Below are positions 1 through 6,699 of a stretch of DNA of 39,007 nucleotides, piece by piece. The notes under the pieces were generated by a model. It did not search any database and had not been told where the DNA came from. It saw only the letters and a program-made list of their open reading frames with translations. A program made the position numbers and the translations under genes. The DNA is taken from positions 1 through 39,007 of the forward strand of contig JBEKPE010000006.1 in NCBI GenBank assembly GCA_049521055.1, in the 5' to 3' direction. This DNA is from FEN-987 sp049521055. Lineage in GTDB: Archaea > Thermoproteota > Bathyarchaeia > 40CM-2-53-6. Each line of letters opens with the position of its first letter. Positions within the stretch are counted from its first letter, which is position 1.

Positions 1-412
1 GCGAGATTATTTTGTACTTCCCTGTGAATAGCCTCGCAATCTTGAAAGCAGCCTCATTTGCCTCCGTCCCAGAAGTCGCGTAGAAGAACTTCTCAAGCCC
101 AGTTGGCATAACCTCCTTCAGAGCTGATGTCAATCGTGCTCGCGCCTCAGTCGTGAAACCTGGGGCGACGTAGGGCAGTTTCTTGGCCTGCTCACATATT
201 GCCTCGATCACAGCCTTGTTCCCATGGCCTAGATTGCTGCACATCAACTGTGATGCGAAATCCAAGAATCGTTTACCCGATGCATCAGTGAAGTAGCACC
301 CTTCTGCACTAACAATCTCCCGAGGCGTCCAACCTTTTTGCGCACGCCACGTTCCGTACGTATACTGCTTAGTTACACTCACATCATCCGAGCGGTCTGT
401 TACCTGAACCAT
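1..412 (-). CDS. Class III (PLP) aminotransferase, C-terminal part cut off by window edge
   Basis: The first 137 codons of a fold-type I, class III aminotransferase are present; the gene continues past the left edge. Translated from the ATG at 412 it begins MVQVTDRSDD, and shows a LDFAS strand followed by a CSNLGHG segment, the typical N-terminal substrate-pocket region, and then SGTEANEAAFKIAR near residue 115, the glycine-rich phosphate-binding turn of the family. Family members transfer an amino group from omega-amino acids such as GABA, beta-alanine or taurine, or from ornithine derivatives, to a keto acid. The active-site lysine lies outside the window, so activity cannot be confirmed. 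The gene is divergent from the Ldh2-type dehydrogenase, with about 110 to 140 bp between the starts. A second class III aminotransferase sits 1.3 kb away but is clearly a different paralogue. Family assignment is firm; substrate is unknown. Confidence 0.9.
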   Translation of the reverse strand, partial: MVQVTDRSDDVSVTKQYTYGTWRAQKGWTPREIVSAEGCYFTDASGKRFLDFASQLMCSNLGHGNKAVIEAICEQAKKLPYVAPGFTTEARARLTSALKEVMPTGLEKFFYATSGTEANEAAFKIARLFTGKYKIIS

Positions 413-554
413 TAAGCTTCAGTCTCGCGATTTTCAAGACTGGTTTAAGCCTAATAGGATTACTATCCAATTCCTGCGTTAGAATTCTGAACACCGAATA
501 AGAACGAGAATCGCACTACCAAACATGACGAACCGGTATCTATGGGTGGGATTC

Positions 555-1595
555 ATGCGAACCTATGCTGAGAGCAAATGGAGAAACCTCGGAGTTCAAA
601 TGGTGGAGTCTTCGGGAGTTTCTTCCGAAGACGCGCGAACAATCACAGATGTCCTAGTTTCAGGCAGCCTTAGAGGAATTGATTCTCATGGCGTCCGGGT
701 TCTGCCTCGCTTCACGGAGAAGAGACGCAAAGCGGAGATGAAAGTTCTGAAAGAGATGCCGGCAACTGCGTTGCTTGACGCCGGCGGTGCGTGGGGTCCC
801 GTTTCAGCTAAGAAGGCTATGGAAATCGCAATAGAGAAGGCGAGAAAGATGGGTACTGCCTCCTGTAGCATAGTCAACGGCGAATGGATCACCAATCTTT
901 TCTATTATTCGATGATGGCGCAGGAAAATGGGATGATCGGAATAGCGTTGGCTCGTGAAGGCCCAGTTTGTGCGCCTTGGGGCGGTACCAAGCCGGTGAC
1001 CGGTACCAATCCGATGAGCATCGCGATCCCCGCTGGAAAACGGTACCCAATAGTTTCGGATTTCGCCACTACCATAGTTGCTGTGGGACACCTGAAGTCA
1101 CTCCTCTTGGAAGGAAAAACAATTCCTCAAGACTACCTGATCGACAGACAAGGAAACGCGCTGAAACCAGGTGAGCTGAATATGGGAAATATCGATGCAA
1201 CATTAGAGAAACCTTCATCACCATACGCGCTGCTGCCATTCGGCACGTACAAGGGCTACGGAATCAACGTGGCGATAGACGTGCTAGGAGGGGCATTGAA
1301 TTTGTCGGGAACCGGATCAAGGGCAAAGGGACAAGGAGCGCTGATGACAGCCATCAACGTGGAAGCTTTCGTACCCGTCAAAGACTTTAAAGACGAAGTC
1401 GACCGACTAATCGAAGAGATCAAATCATCACCAACGAGACCCGGCTTTCAGGAAGTGCTTCTTCCCGGCGAAAGAGAGCACACGATGATGGACAGGAGAA
1501 GGAAAGAGGGAATCCCCATAGACGAAGAATCTTGGAAGATTATTGTCGATACATGTCTCAAGCTAGGCATAGATGCAAAGAACATAATGGGTTGA
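555..1595 (+). CDS. Ldh2/AllD-family NAD(P)-dependent oxidoreductase, atypical active site
   Basis: A member of the malate/L-lactate dehydrogenase-like family (Ldh2: ureidoglycolate, sulfolactate and piperideine-2-carboxylate dehydrogenases), which reduces or oxidises 2-oxo/2-hydroxy acids. The signature SHGVRVLPR, the nucleotide-site segment GGTKPVTGTNPMSIAIP, the SDFATT motif and KGYGIN are all visible. An in-frame ATG at 525 would add ten residues, but the ATG at 555 has a GGTGGG-like ribosome site just upstream and matches the family's usual N-terminus (about 45 residues before HGV), so I prefer 555. The odd feature is the motif that normally carries a catalytic histidine (N-x-x-H-x-G, as in AllD): here it reads NGEWITN, so tryptophan replaces histidine. 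It is flanked by two aminotransferases, which could supply or consume its keto-acid. The product may have a shifted chemistry or be inactive. Confidence 0.87.
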   Translation: MRTYAESKWRNLGVQMVESSGVSSEDARTITDVLVSGSLRGIDSHGVRVLPRFTEKRRKAEMKVLKEMPATALLDAGGAWGPVSAKKAMEIAIEKARKMGTASCSIVNGEWITNLFYYSMMAQENGMIGIALAREGPVCAPWGGTKPVTGTNPMSIAIPAGKRYPIVSDFATTIVAVGHLKSLLLEGKTIPQDYLIDRQGNALKPGELNMGNIDATLEKPSSPYALLPFGTYKGYGINVAIDVLGGALNLSGTGSRAKGQGALMTAINVEAFVPVKDFKDEVDRLIEEIKSSPTRPGFQEVLLPGEREHTMMDRRRKEGIPIDEESWKIIVDTCLKLGIDAKNIMG

Positions 1596-1622
1596 CATCG
1601 TCAGGCGAAGCCTGCACGTCGA

Positions 1623-1643
1623 ATCTTCGTCGAAAGATGTTTT
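1623..1643 (+). terminator. Weak hairpin with T-rich tail after the Ldh2-type gene
   Basis: ATCTT (1623-1627) pairs with AAGAT (1634-1638) across a six-base loop and is followed by GTTTT. It starts 28 bp after the stop codon. The short stem makes this only a possible terminator. Confidence 0.3.
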
Positions 1644-1667
1644 CTCGTTTCGAACTGTGCGTCTAGG

Positions 1668-1677
1668 CTTAATAAAT
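1668..1677 (+). promoter_or_regulatory. TATA-like box for the class III aminotransferase
   Basis: The AT-rich string CTTAATAAAT is centred about 27 bp upstream of the palindrome at 1694-1707 and about 39 bp ahead of the ATG at 1712. This fits archaeal TATA spacing to a start site around 1700, giving a very short leader. No Shine-Dalgarno sequence precedes the ATG, consistent with a short-leader or leaderless message. Confidence 0.45.
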
Positions 1678-1693
1678 CGACGACTTCACCTCT

Positions 1694-1707
1694 CTCTGCC
1701 GGCAGAG
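1694..1707. promoter_or_regulatory. Perfect 14-bp palindrome, operator candidate
   Basis: CTCTGCCGGCAGAG reads identically on both strands and ends four bases before the ATG of the aminotransferase. It covers the predicted transcription start, the usual place for an archaeal repressor to block polymerase. It could instead fold as an RNA hairpin at the 5' end. Which regulator binds is unknown. Confidence 0.45.
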
Positions 1708-1711
1708 CCAG

Positions 1712-3049
1712 ATGGACCCCCACACGAAACCGAAGATAATCGTCGAGCCTCCCGGACCGAAGGCAAGAGAAATCATCAAGCGCGATGAAAAAATAACTTC
1801 ACCTTCCCTAACCCGCACCGCACCCCTCGTCGGCGTCAAGTCTGAAGGGGTCTGGGTTGAAGACATTGATGGTAACGTCTACTTAGATTTCGGATCTGGA
1901 ATTGCGGTCTCCAATGTTGGCCATTCCAACAAGAAAGTTGTTGAAGCCATCAAGAGACAGGCAGATACTTGCGATCATATCAATAGCTGTGACTACTTTA
2001 CTGTCCCCCAAGTCGAATACGCCGAAAAACTGCTCGCAAGGATGCCAGGCAACTTCGCAAAGCGGGTTTTCTTCGGAAACAGCGGAGCTGAAGCGGTGGA
2101 GTGCGCGATTAAGATCGCAAAATGGCACTCCAAGAAGCCGTACCTGATCTGTTTCATTGGGGGCTTTCACGGACGAACGATGGGGGCTCTATCTGTAACA
2201 AGCACGAGCGCTGCTGCGAGAAGATTCTTCTTTCCAATGATGCCTGGTGCAATGCACGTTCCCTACGCGTACTGCTATCGGTGCTTGTACAAGCAGAGTT
2301 ACCCGGATTGCGGCATGTGGTGCCTAGGCTACATCGAGGACGTAGTACTCAAGAAACTCATTTCCCCAGACGAGGTTGCGGGGCTCATTGTAGAACCAAT
2401 CCAAGGCGCGGGGGGCTACATCGTCCCGCCAAAGGAATTCCTCCCAGGATTGAGGAAAATCTGCGACAAGAACGGCATAATCATGATCGACGACGAAGTC
2501 CAGACTGGATTTGGTAGGACCGGCAAAATGATTGCTTGTGAACACTGGAATGTCATACCGGATATCATATTGATGTCCAAAGCCATGGCAGGCGGACTCC
2601 CCATGAGTGCGTGTATCTCAAAGGCCGATCTAATGGATTGGGACCCTTCGGCCCACGAAAACACTTTGGGCGGAAACCCCATTGTCGTTGCTGCCGCCCT
2701 CGCCGTATTGGATGTCCTGACAGAAGAACACCTGATCGAGAACGCTGCGAAAGTCGGAGACTACATGCTCAAGAGATTCAACGAGATCATGGGCGAATGC
2801 AACCTAGTTGGGGACGTAAGGGGGAAGGGCATGATGGTAGGCATTGAACTCGTAAAGGACAGAGAGACGAAGGAATACGCAACCAAGGAAAGAGACGACC
2901 TCATCCTCAGGACATTCAAGAAAGGGCTTCTAATTTTGGGAGCAGGACCATCCAGTATTCGCCTTGCACCACCGTTGATCACGACCACAGACCAAGCTGA
3001 AACTGGCATCCAGATATTCGAAGAAGAACTGAAGGCGGTCTCGAAGTAG
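1712..3049 (+). CDS. Class III aminotransferase / possible amino-acid racemase, archaeal type
   Basis: A full-length (445 aa) PLP enzyme of the archaeal ornithine/GABA aminotransferase group. Members transaminate omega-amino acids, and some Thermococcales relatives are amino-acid racemases, so both activities are possible. Visible landmarks are GNSGAEAVE near residue 122 (phosphate-binding turn), GGFHGRT at 150-156 (aromatic stacking on PLP), DDEVQTGFGRTG with Asp261 pairing the pyridine nitrogen, and Lys290 in MSKAMAGG as the Schiff-base lysine. An insert at 188-204 holds four cysteines (C188, C191, C200, C204) in CxxC-x8-CxxxC spacing, a feature I associate with archaeal members and a possible metal site. 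The ATG at 1712 is chosen because it follows the TATA box and palindrome. It is probably expressed alone. Family certain, substrate not. Confidence 0.92.
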   Translation: MDPHTKPKIIVEPPGPKAREIIKRDEKITSPSLTRTAPLVGVKSEGVWVEDIDGNVYLDFGSGIAVSNVGHSNKKVVEAIKRQADTCDHINSCDYFTVPQVEYAEKLLARMPGNFAKRVFFGNSGAEAVECAIKIAKWHSKKPYLICFIGGFHGRTMGALSVTSTSAAARRFFFPMMPGAMHVPYAYCYRCLYKQSYPDCGMWCLGYIEDVVLKKLISPDEVAGLIVEPIQGAGGYIVPPKEFLPGLRKICDKNGIIMIDDEVQTGFGRTGKMIACEHWNVIPDIILMSKAMAGGLPMSACISKADLMDWDPSAHENTLGGNPIVVAAALAVLDVLTEEHLIENAAKVGDYMLKRFNEIMGECNLVGDVRGKGMMVGIELVKDRETKEYATKERDDLILRTFKKGLLILGAGPSSIRLAPPLITTTDQAETGIQIFEEELKAVSK

Positions 3050-3413
3050 CAGTAGGCGAGCCCAGAAGCCTCTCGACCGACCCTCTAAACATCTCGTTTT
3101 CAAACTCCACGCCGCTCCGCGGGCTCTTTCGTCAATTTCGTCATTTTCCCTTTGTGATTCTCTTTTTCGGCGGCGGCACCCCAAAAGAACCCTGACCCGT
3201 CTTCATCACGATTGTTGAAACGCAAGTGTCGCTTATCGCTAGCTCTACGGCTACGCAGACGATCAGAAAGCATAAGTCGTGGGATATTAGTCGGGCTGCA
3301 ACAACGGTGATGATTGTCCAGTTGACCGGGCTTCCAGATTGTTTTGTCCGCTCAACCAGGGAAACCAAATCGGTTTTTGAACGCGGAGGGACAGAGCGCT
3401 GATAAACTTAACA
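3050..3413. other. Intergenic stretch without a supported gene
   Basis: This 364-bp gap separates the aminotransferase from the fold-type II PLP gene. A plus-strand open frame from about 3200 to 3402 and overlapping minus-strand frames exist, but their Ser/Thr-rich translations show no domain and no ribosome site. GGAGGG at 3386-3391 lies about 22 bp from the downstream GTG, too far for a normal ribosome site. I see no tRNA or clear terminator here. Confidence 0.4.
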
Positions 3414-4865
3414 GTGAATGAAGCCGGTCTCGAGAGAACGGCGAAGAGATGTCGTGATAAGAATATCATTATCCCTACTTTCTCTCAGCTAAAGAACCCG
3501 AGTACGGCGCCCGACAAGATCAAGGACCAGCTCAAGACCATCGGGCTTTGGGATATAGCGCCCCAGAACCTGTTCAGAATCACATGGAAGAATGAACCCG
3601 TAACTAAGGGAGGACTCTTTCGATCCACTCCCAACTACATAGAATTACCACCTGAGTTGACCGGGGTTGAGGCACGCATAATCGCATTGGTGGGAAAATG
3701 GTTCCCGACGGGGTCGCACAAAGTTGGAGCATCCTTCGGTTGCCTAGTCCCTCCACTCGTTACCGGGCAATTCGACCCGACCGTGCACAAGGCCGTCTGG
3801 CCTAGCACCGGAAACTTCTGTAGGGGAGGAGCTTATGATGCAACTCTTCTAGGCTGTGAGAGCATCGCCATCCTTCCTGAGCAAATGTCTCAGGAACGTT
3901 TCCAATGGCTCAAAACGGTCGCGGGCGAGATCATCGCCACACCAGGAAGCGAGAGCAACGTGAAGGAGATTTACGACAAAGTTTGGGAGCTAAAGCGCAC
4001 TCGGAAGGACATCTTCGTGTTCAATCAATTCTCCGAACCCGGAAACTACCTATTCCACTACGACGTCACCGGGCACGCATTTGAGGAAGTGATCAAGAAA
4101 GAAGCGAAAGGGAGTCACTTTCGTGGAGTCTGTTTCACCACGGGATCCGCGGGCACGATCGCGTCCGGGGATTACCTCAAACAGGTTTACCCAACTTCGA
4201 AAATTGCGGCAGGAGAAGCACTTCAATGCCCAACGCTATTGCTGAACGGTTATGGGGCGCATAGAATTGAGGGGATCGGCGACAAACATGTCCCCTTGAT
4301 CCACAACGTAAGAAACACCGACCTAGTCATTGCAATCGATGACAATGACCCGATGAATTTGTTGAGGTTGTTCAACGAACCGGCAGGGCGTGACTACCTG
4401 GTGAAGGAGATTGGTGTGCCAGGAGAACTCGTCTCCCAACTTGACTTGCTGGGCATTTCGAGCATAGCCAACGTCCTCATGGCCATCAAATTCGCAAAAT
4501 ACTACGAGCTAACCAACAACGACCTGCTCCTCACTGTATTCACCGATTCAGCCTACCTGTATCAGTCCAGGTTGCAAGAGGCACGCAAACAACAAGGCGA
4601 ATACCGCGAGCAACACGCAATTCGTGATTATAGTCAGCACCTAATGGCTTTGAAAACCGACTCAATGATGGAACTCAACCACAACGACCGAAAGAGGGTG
4701 CATAACCTGAAGTACTTCACGTGGATTGAACAACAAATGATTGACCTCGACGAATTGAATCGTCAATGGTACGATTACGAACGCTATTGGGCAGATATAC
4801 GGGGATTGACGCCTAAGATTGACGAACTGATCACGCAATTTAACGGCAGAGTCGGCCTGTTGTGA
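3414..4865 (+). CDS. Fold-type II PLP-dependent enzyme of unassigned reaction
   Basis: A 483-residue protein of the tryptophan synthase beta / cysteine synthase superfamily. Lys103 in FPTGSHKVGAS is the expected PLP Schiff-base lysine, STGNF at 131-135 binds the substrate carboxylate, and the loop TTGSAGT at 242-248 matches the phosphate-binding glycine loop. The N-terminal approx. 95 residues and a C-terminal extension of about 120 residues rich in acidic, Tyr and Trp residues go beyond a minimal cysteine synthase (about 310 aa). The long FNQFSEPGNY-containing middle is not a pattern I can tie to a named enzyme. Beta-elimination or beta-replacement on an amino acid is the general family chemistry. 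The start is GTG at 3414; no strong ribosome site supports it. It converges on the nucleotidyltransferase gene with a 3-bp gap. Confidence 0.8.
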   Translation: MNEAGLERTAKRCRDKNIIIPTFSQLKNPSTAPDKIKDQLKTIGLWDIAPQNLFRITWKNEPVTKGGLFRSTPNYIELPPELTGVEARIIALVGKWFPTGSHKVGASFGCLVPPLVTGQFDPTVHKAVWPSTGNFCRGGAYDATLLGCESIAILPEQMSQERFQWLKTVAGEIIATPGSESNVKEIYDKVWELKRTRKDIFVFNQFSEPGNYLFHYDVTGHAFEEVIKKEAKGSHFRGVCFTTGSAGTIASGDYLKQVYPTSKIAAGEALQCPTLLLNGYGAHRIEGIGDKHVPLIHNVRNTDLVIAIDDNDPMNLLRLFNEPAGRDYLVKEIGVPGELVSQLDLLGISSIANVLMAIKFAKYYELTNNDLLLTVFTDSAYLYQSRLQEARKQQGEYREQHAIRDYSQHLMALKTDSMMELNHNDRKRVHNLKYFTWIEQQMIDLDELNRQWYDYERYWADIRGLTPKIDELITQFNGRVGLL

Positions 4866-4868
4866 TAA

Positions 4869-5432
4869 CTAATCGATTTTCGTGCCTGATTTTTGCATCA
4901 GCGTCTCGAGAAGTTCGTTGACGTTCGCTTGCTTTGCTCTCTTTCTGAGGTAAGAGTAATCGAGTTTGCCTTTTTGTAGCTCGAGAACAGACACGACATC
5001 TAATTCGTCTTGTACTCCTCTGTCGCGTCTTGCGAGTTTGTTCACTATAAAGTCCTCAGGTCCGATGACGAACATTTCGAAATCGTCATTGTAGGGATTT
5101 ACTCTCACCCGTCTGTGCATAAGTTCTGTATCAAAGACAACTCCATCAGGTTTCGTCCACATTTCGACTTCAAGCATCAGTTTCAGATCAGTTACTAAGA
5201 ATACGGGGGCGTTGGGGTTAGGTTTTGGTGAAACTTGATAGCCCAGCTTCTCTAGATGCCGCTCAAGTTCGACACTCTTCGCATAACTTGCTGCTATCGC
5301 CATATCGATGTCTTGCGTTGCTCGGATCTGACCGTATGCTGGGAGGGCGAATCCGCCTATCAGCATATGTTCTATGTTTAACTTATCGAGTATGCCGCTT
5401 AACTTTTGCAGTGCTCGCGATGTTCCGGGCAA
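4869..5432 (-). CDS. Minimal nucleotidyltransferase (MNT/DUF6036-like), toxin-module candidate
   Basis: A 187-residue protein with the nucleotidyltransferase core: IGGFALPAYG (Gly26-Gly27) followed by RATQDIDM with Asp41 and Asp43, the paired carboxylates that bind metal and NTP. Members of this superfamily include MNT antitoxins and AbiEii-type toxins that add nucleotides to tRNA or proteins. The C-terminal half (PEDFIVNKLARRDRGVQDELDV) matches the helix usual in stand-alone versions. It starts at TTG 5432 and overlaps the winged-helix gene by 50 bp, so the two are translationally coupled. The pairing of a small DNA-binding protein with a nucleotidyltransferase suggests a toxin-antitoxin or abortive-infection unit; that role is inferred. 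Confidence 0.78.
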   Translation of the reverse strand: MPGTSRALQKLSGILDKLNIEHMLIGGFALPAYGQIRATQDIDMAIAASYAKSVELERHLEKLGYQVSPKPNPNAPVFLVTDLKLMLEVEMWTKPDGVVFDTELMHRRVRVNPYNDDFEMFVIGPEDFIVNKLARRDRGVQDELDVVSVLELQKGKLDYSYLRKRAKQANVNELLETLMQKSGTKID

Positions 5433-5799
5433 GTTCGTTTATCTCTTGGAATCGTGCATACGGGGAGATACCGTGCTCAATTAGTCTTCGTGCAAGTTCT
5501 GCTTGATTCAACGCCTTCCTGAGGTCATTGTCGTTGCTGCGTAGAGTCAAGTCATTCAGACGCCTGTATTCATTTAGGAATCGTTTGCCGATAGGTGTTG
5601 CCCGTATCAAATGTCTCGGTCGGCCTACGCTTTTGTCTCTTGAGATTTCTGACACCAAAAGACTCCGGACCTTAAGCTCCTTCAGTTGAGCCAACGTGTT
5701 CTCATAGTTCCCGCCTACCTTTCGTGTAAGGTCCGACACGGACAAGTCAGTCTCATTGCAATACGAAAGAATCCTTGAAGCAAGTTCGACCTGCAGCAT
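5383..5799 (-). CDS. Winged-helix DNA-binding protein, partner of the nucleotidyltransferase
   Basis: A 138-residue regulator. Residues 1-75 carry a winged helix: the helices ELASRILSY and LTRKVGGNYENTLAQL, a recognition segment, and a basic wing (RDKSVGRPRHLIRATP). The remainder is charged and helical, likely for dimerisation. The ATG at 5799 has GGTGA eight bases upstream, a good archaeal ribosome site. A perfect inverted repeat lies 19 bp upstream and could be its own operator. The last 50 bp overlap the nucleotidyltransferase start. It probably represses its own operon and may act as antitoxin. No named family is recognised. Confidence 0.75.
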   Translation of the reverse strand: MLQVELASRILSYCNETDLSVSDLTRKVGGNYENTLAQLKELKVRSLLVSEISRDKSVGRPRHLIRATPIGKRFLNEYRRLNDLTLRSNDNDLRKALNQAELARRLIEHGISPYARFQEINELARNIASTAKVKRHTR

Positions 5800-5817
5800 C
5801 CATTTTTCACCGCATTT

Positions 5818-5834
5818 ATTTCCGTTACGGAAAT
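5818..5834. promoter_or_regulatory. Inverted-repeat operator candidate (ATTTCCG-TTA-CGGAAAT)
   Basis: Seven-base arms match perfectly around a three-base centre. The site lies 19 bp upstream of the winged-helix start codon, in the expected promoter region of the minus-strand operon. The position and symmetry suit a dimeric regulator. Confidence 0.5.
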
Positions 5835-5943
5835 TAATTCTGCATCACTCACATATAAACAAAGACGCAGAGCTCAGTATCGTTTTCCTCTTGAGTCCGC
5901 CTATCATGAAGCCGGACCTGAACTAGGCCAATCACGGAAGCTT

Positions 5944-5962
5944 GGGGTTCAAATGTCACCCC
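5944..5962 (-). terminator. Hairpin just downstream of vapC
   Basis: GGGGT and ACCCC (5 bp, nine-base loop) form a stem 16 bp after the vapC stop. No T-run follows on the minus strand, so termination is only possible. The same bases superficially resemble a tRNA T-arm on the plus strand, but the fold does not hold up. Confidence 0.3.
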
Positions 5963-5977
5963 CGGCGTCATCTTAAG

Positions 5978-6370
5978 CTAACCTATGAAGATCACGTCTT
6001 CGATCGATTTGAAATGTGGATCTCCAGTCACTACCTTGGCCGCGCGCGACTTGGCAGTTGCATAGATGATTGAATCAGCTAGCGGCCAGTCCTTGATTCT
6101 CTTCTTCATGATGAAGTCGGTCTCGCCTGCTTGAAGGGCAAGCGTAGCGTTGAGTGGCACAATCTCAGTTACGGACTCAACGTAAGTGAAGTGCTCTTGC
6201 ATATCTCTCTGAGACTTACGCCCCGCCTCGATTTCTTTGAGGTACCATCTGCGCAGTTCGCTAAACACGATTGAAGGAGTGAGACCACGGCCATCTTCAA
6301 TGTACAGTCTAACTTTGGAGCCCTGCTTGGATCCGAGTAGATACTCTACCCAAGCGTAAGTGTCAATCAC
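5978..6370 (-). CDS. vapC: VapC-type PIN-domain ribonuclease toxin
   Basis: A 130-residue PIN domain, essentially the whole protein. The metal-binding acidic residues expected of VapC endoribonucleases are Asp3 in MIDTYAWVEY, Glu38 in SELRRW, Asp99 in WPLADSIIYATA and Asp117 in TGDPHF. VapC toxins cut tRNA or rRNA when freed from their antitoxin. Translation starts at GTG 6370, two bases after the vapB stop codon, so the two genes form one operon. The start at IDTYAW is normal for the family. All catalytic carboxylates are present, so the toxin appears intact. The RNA target cannot be read from sequence. Confidence 0.9.
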   Translation of the reverse strand: MIDTYAWVEYLLGSKQGSKVRLYIEDGRGLTPSIVFSELRRWYLKEIEAGRKSQRDMQEHFTYVESVTEIVPLNATLALQAGETDFIMKKRIKDWPLADSIIYATAKSRAAKVVTGDPHFKSIEDVIFIG

Positions 6371-6374
6371 AAAG

Positions 6375-6572
6375 TTAGAAGCTGTGTTCGTCCTCTTTTT
6401 CCCTCATAAATCGATGGGAGCCCCGGCAAGCACCAAAGAGAGAGTCGGGAACGCCTGCTTTTGACCTAGCCAGTCTTTTGATAACTTCGTCGTAGCTCGG
6501 GAGCCCCATCTGCTTTTTGAGTCTCTCGAGGAGGCGACGAGTCTCATCACGTACCTGAACCGTGGTTGTCAT
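6375..6572 (-). CDS. vapB: VapB-type ribbon-helix-helix antitoxin
   Basis: A 65-residue protein. The N-terminal TTTVQVRDETRRLLERLKK, followed by SYDEVIKRLA, is the strand and two helices of a ribbon-helix-helix DNA-binding domain. The tail (residues 42-65: PDSLFGACRGSHRFMREKED) would wrap the VapC active site. It precedes vapC in the same operon and is expected to repress it together with the toxin. Its start codon abuts CTATAG repeats that could be the operator, and a TATA-like box 26-32 bp upstream suggests a leaderless message. Confidence 0.82.
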   Translation of the reverse strand: MTTTVQVRDETRRLLERLKKQMGLPSYDEVIKRLARSKAGVPDSLFGACRGSHRFMREKEDEHSF

Positions 6573-6605
6573 TTGCTATAGAACTATTGCTATAGTCCTA
6601 TAAGG
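6573..6605 (-). promoter_or_regulatory. vapBC promoter with CTATAG repeats
   Basis: TTGCTATAG occurs twice (6573-6581 and 6587-6595), 14 bp apart, so the self-complementary hexamer CTATAG is repeated on the same face and a half turn further. A TATA-like CTTATAG on the minus strand (6598-6604) is about 27-30 bp from the start codon, implying a leaderless transcript whose start site lies inside the repeats. This is a plausible RHH operator. Confidence 0.45.
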
Positions 6606-6699
6606 TTTCTGACGCATTTTCTACGACTCATTTTCCGCTCTCATCTTGTTAAGCCGTGCGAAGATGTCGTGTTGAGATGCCTTACAGTCTCTTGATCGT

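Noticed and set aside
3141..3469. Minus- and plus-strand open frames in the gap before the fold-type II PLP gene
   Set aside because: Low-information translations, no ribosome site, no recognisable domain, and mutual overlap.
5864..5970. tRNA-like arrangement in the gap between the winged-helix gene and vapC (GACGC/GCGTC ends, a T-arm-like GGGGT hairpin, AGCTCAGT)
   Set aside because: The acceptor pairing has a mismatch, the A-box lacks GG, the T-loop is nine bases and the 107-bp length is too long. The GGGGT hairpin is more simply explained as a vapC terminator candidate.
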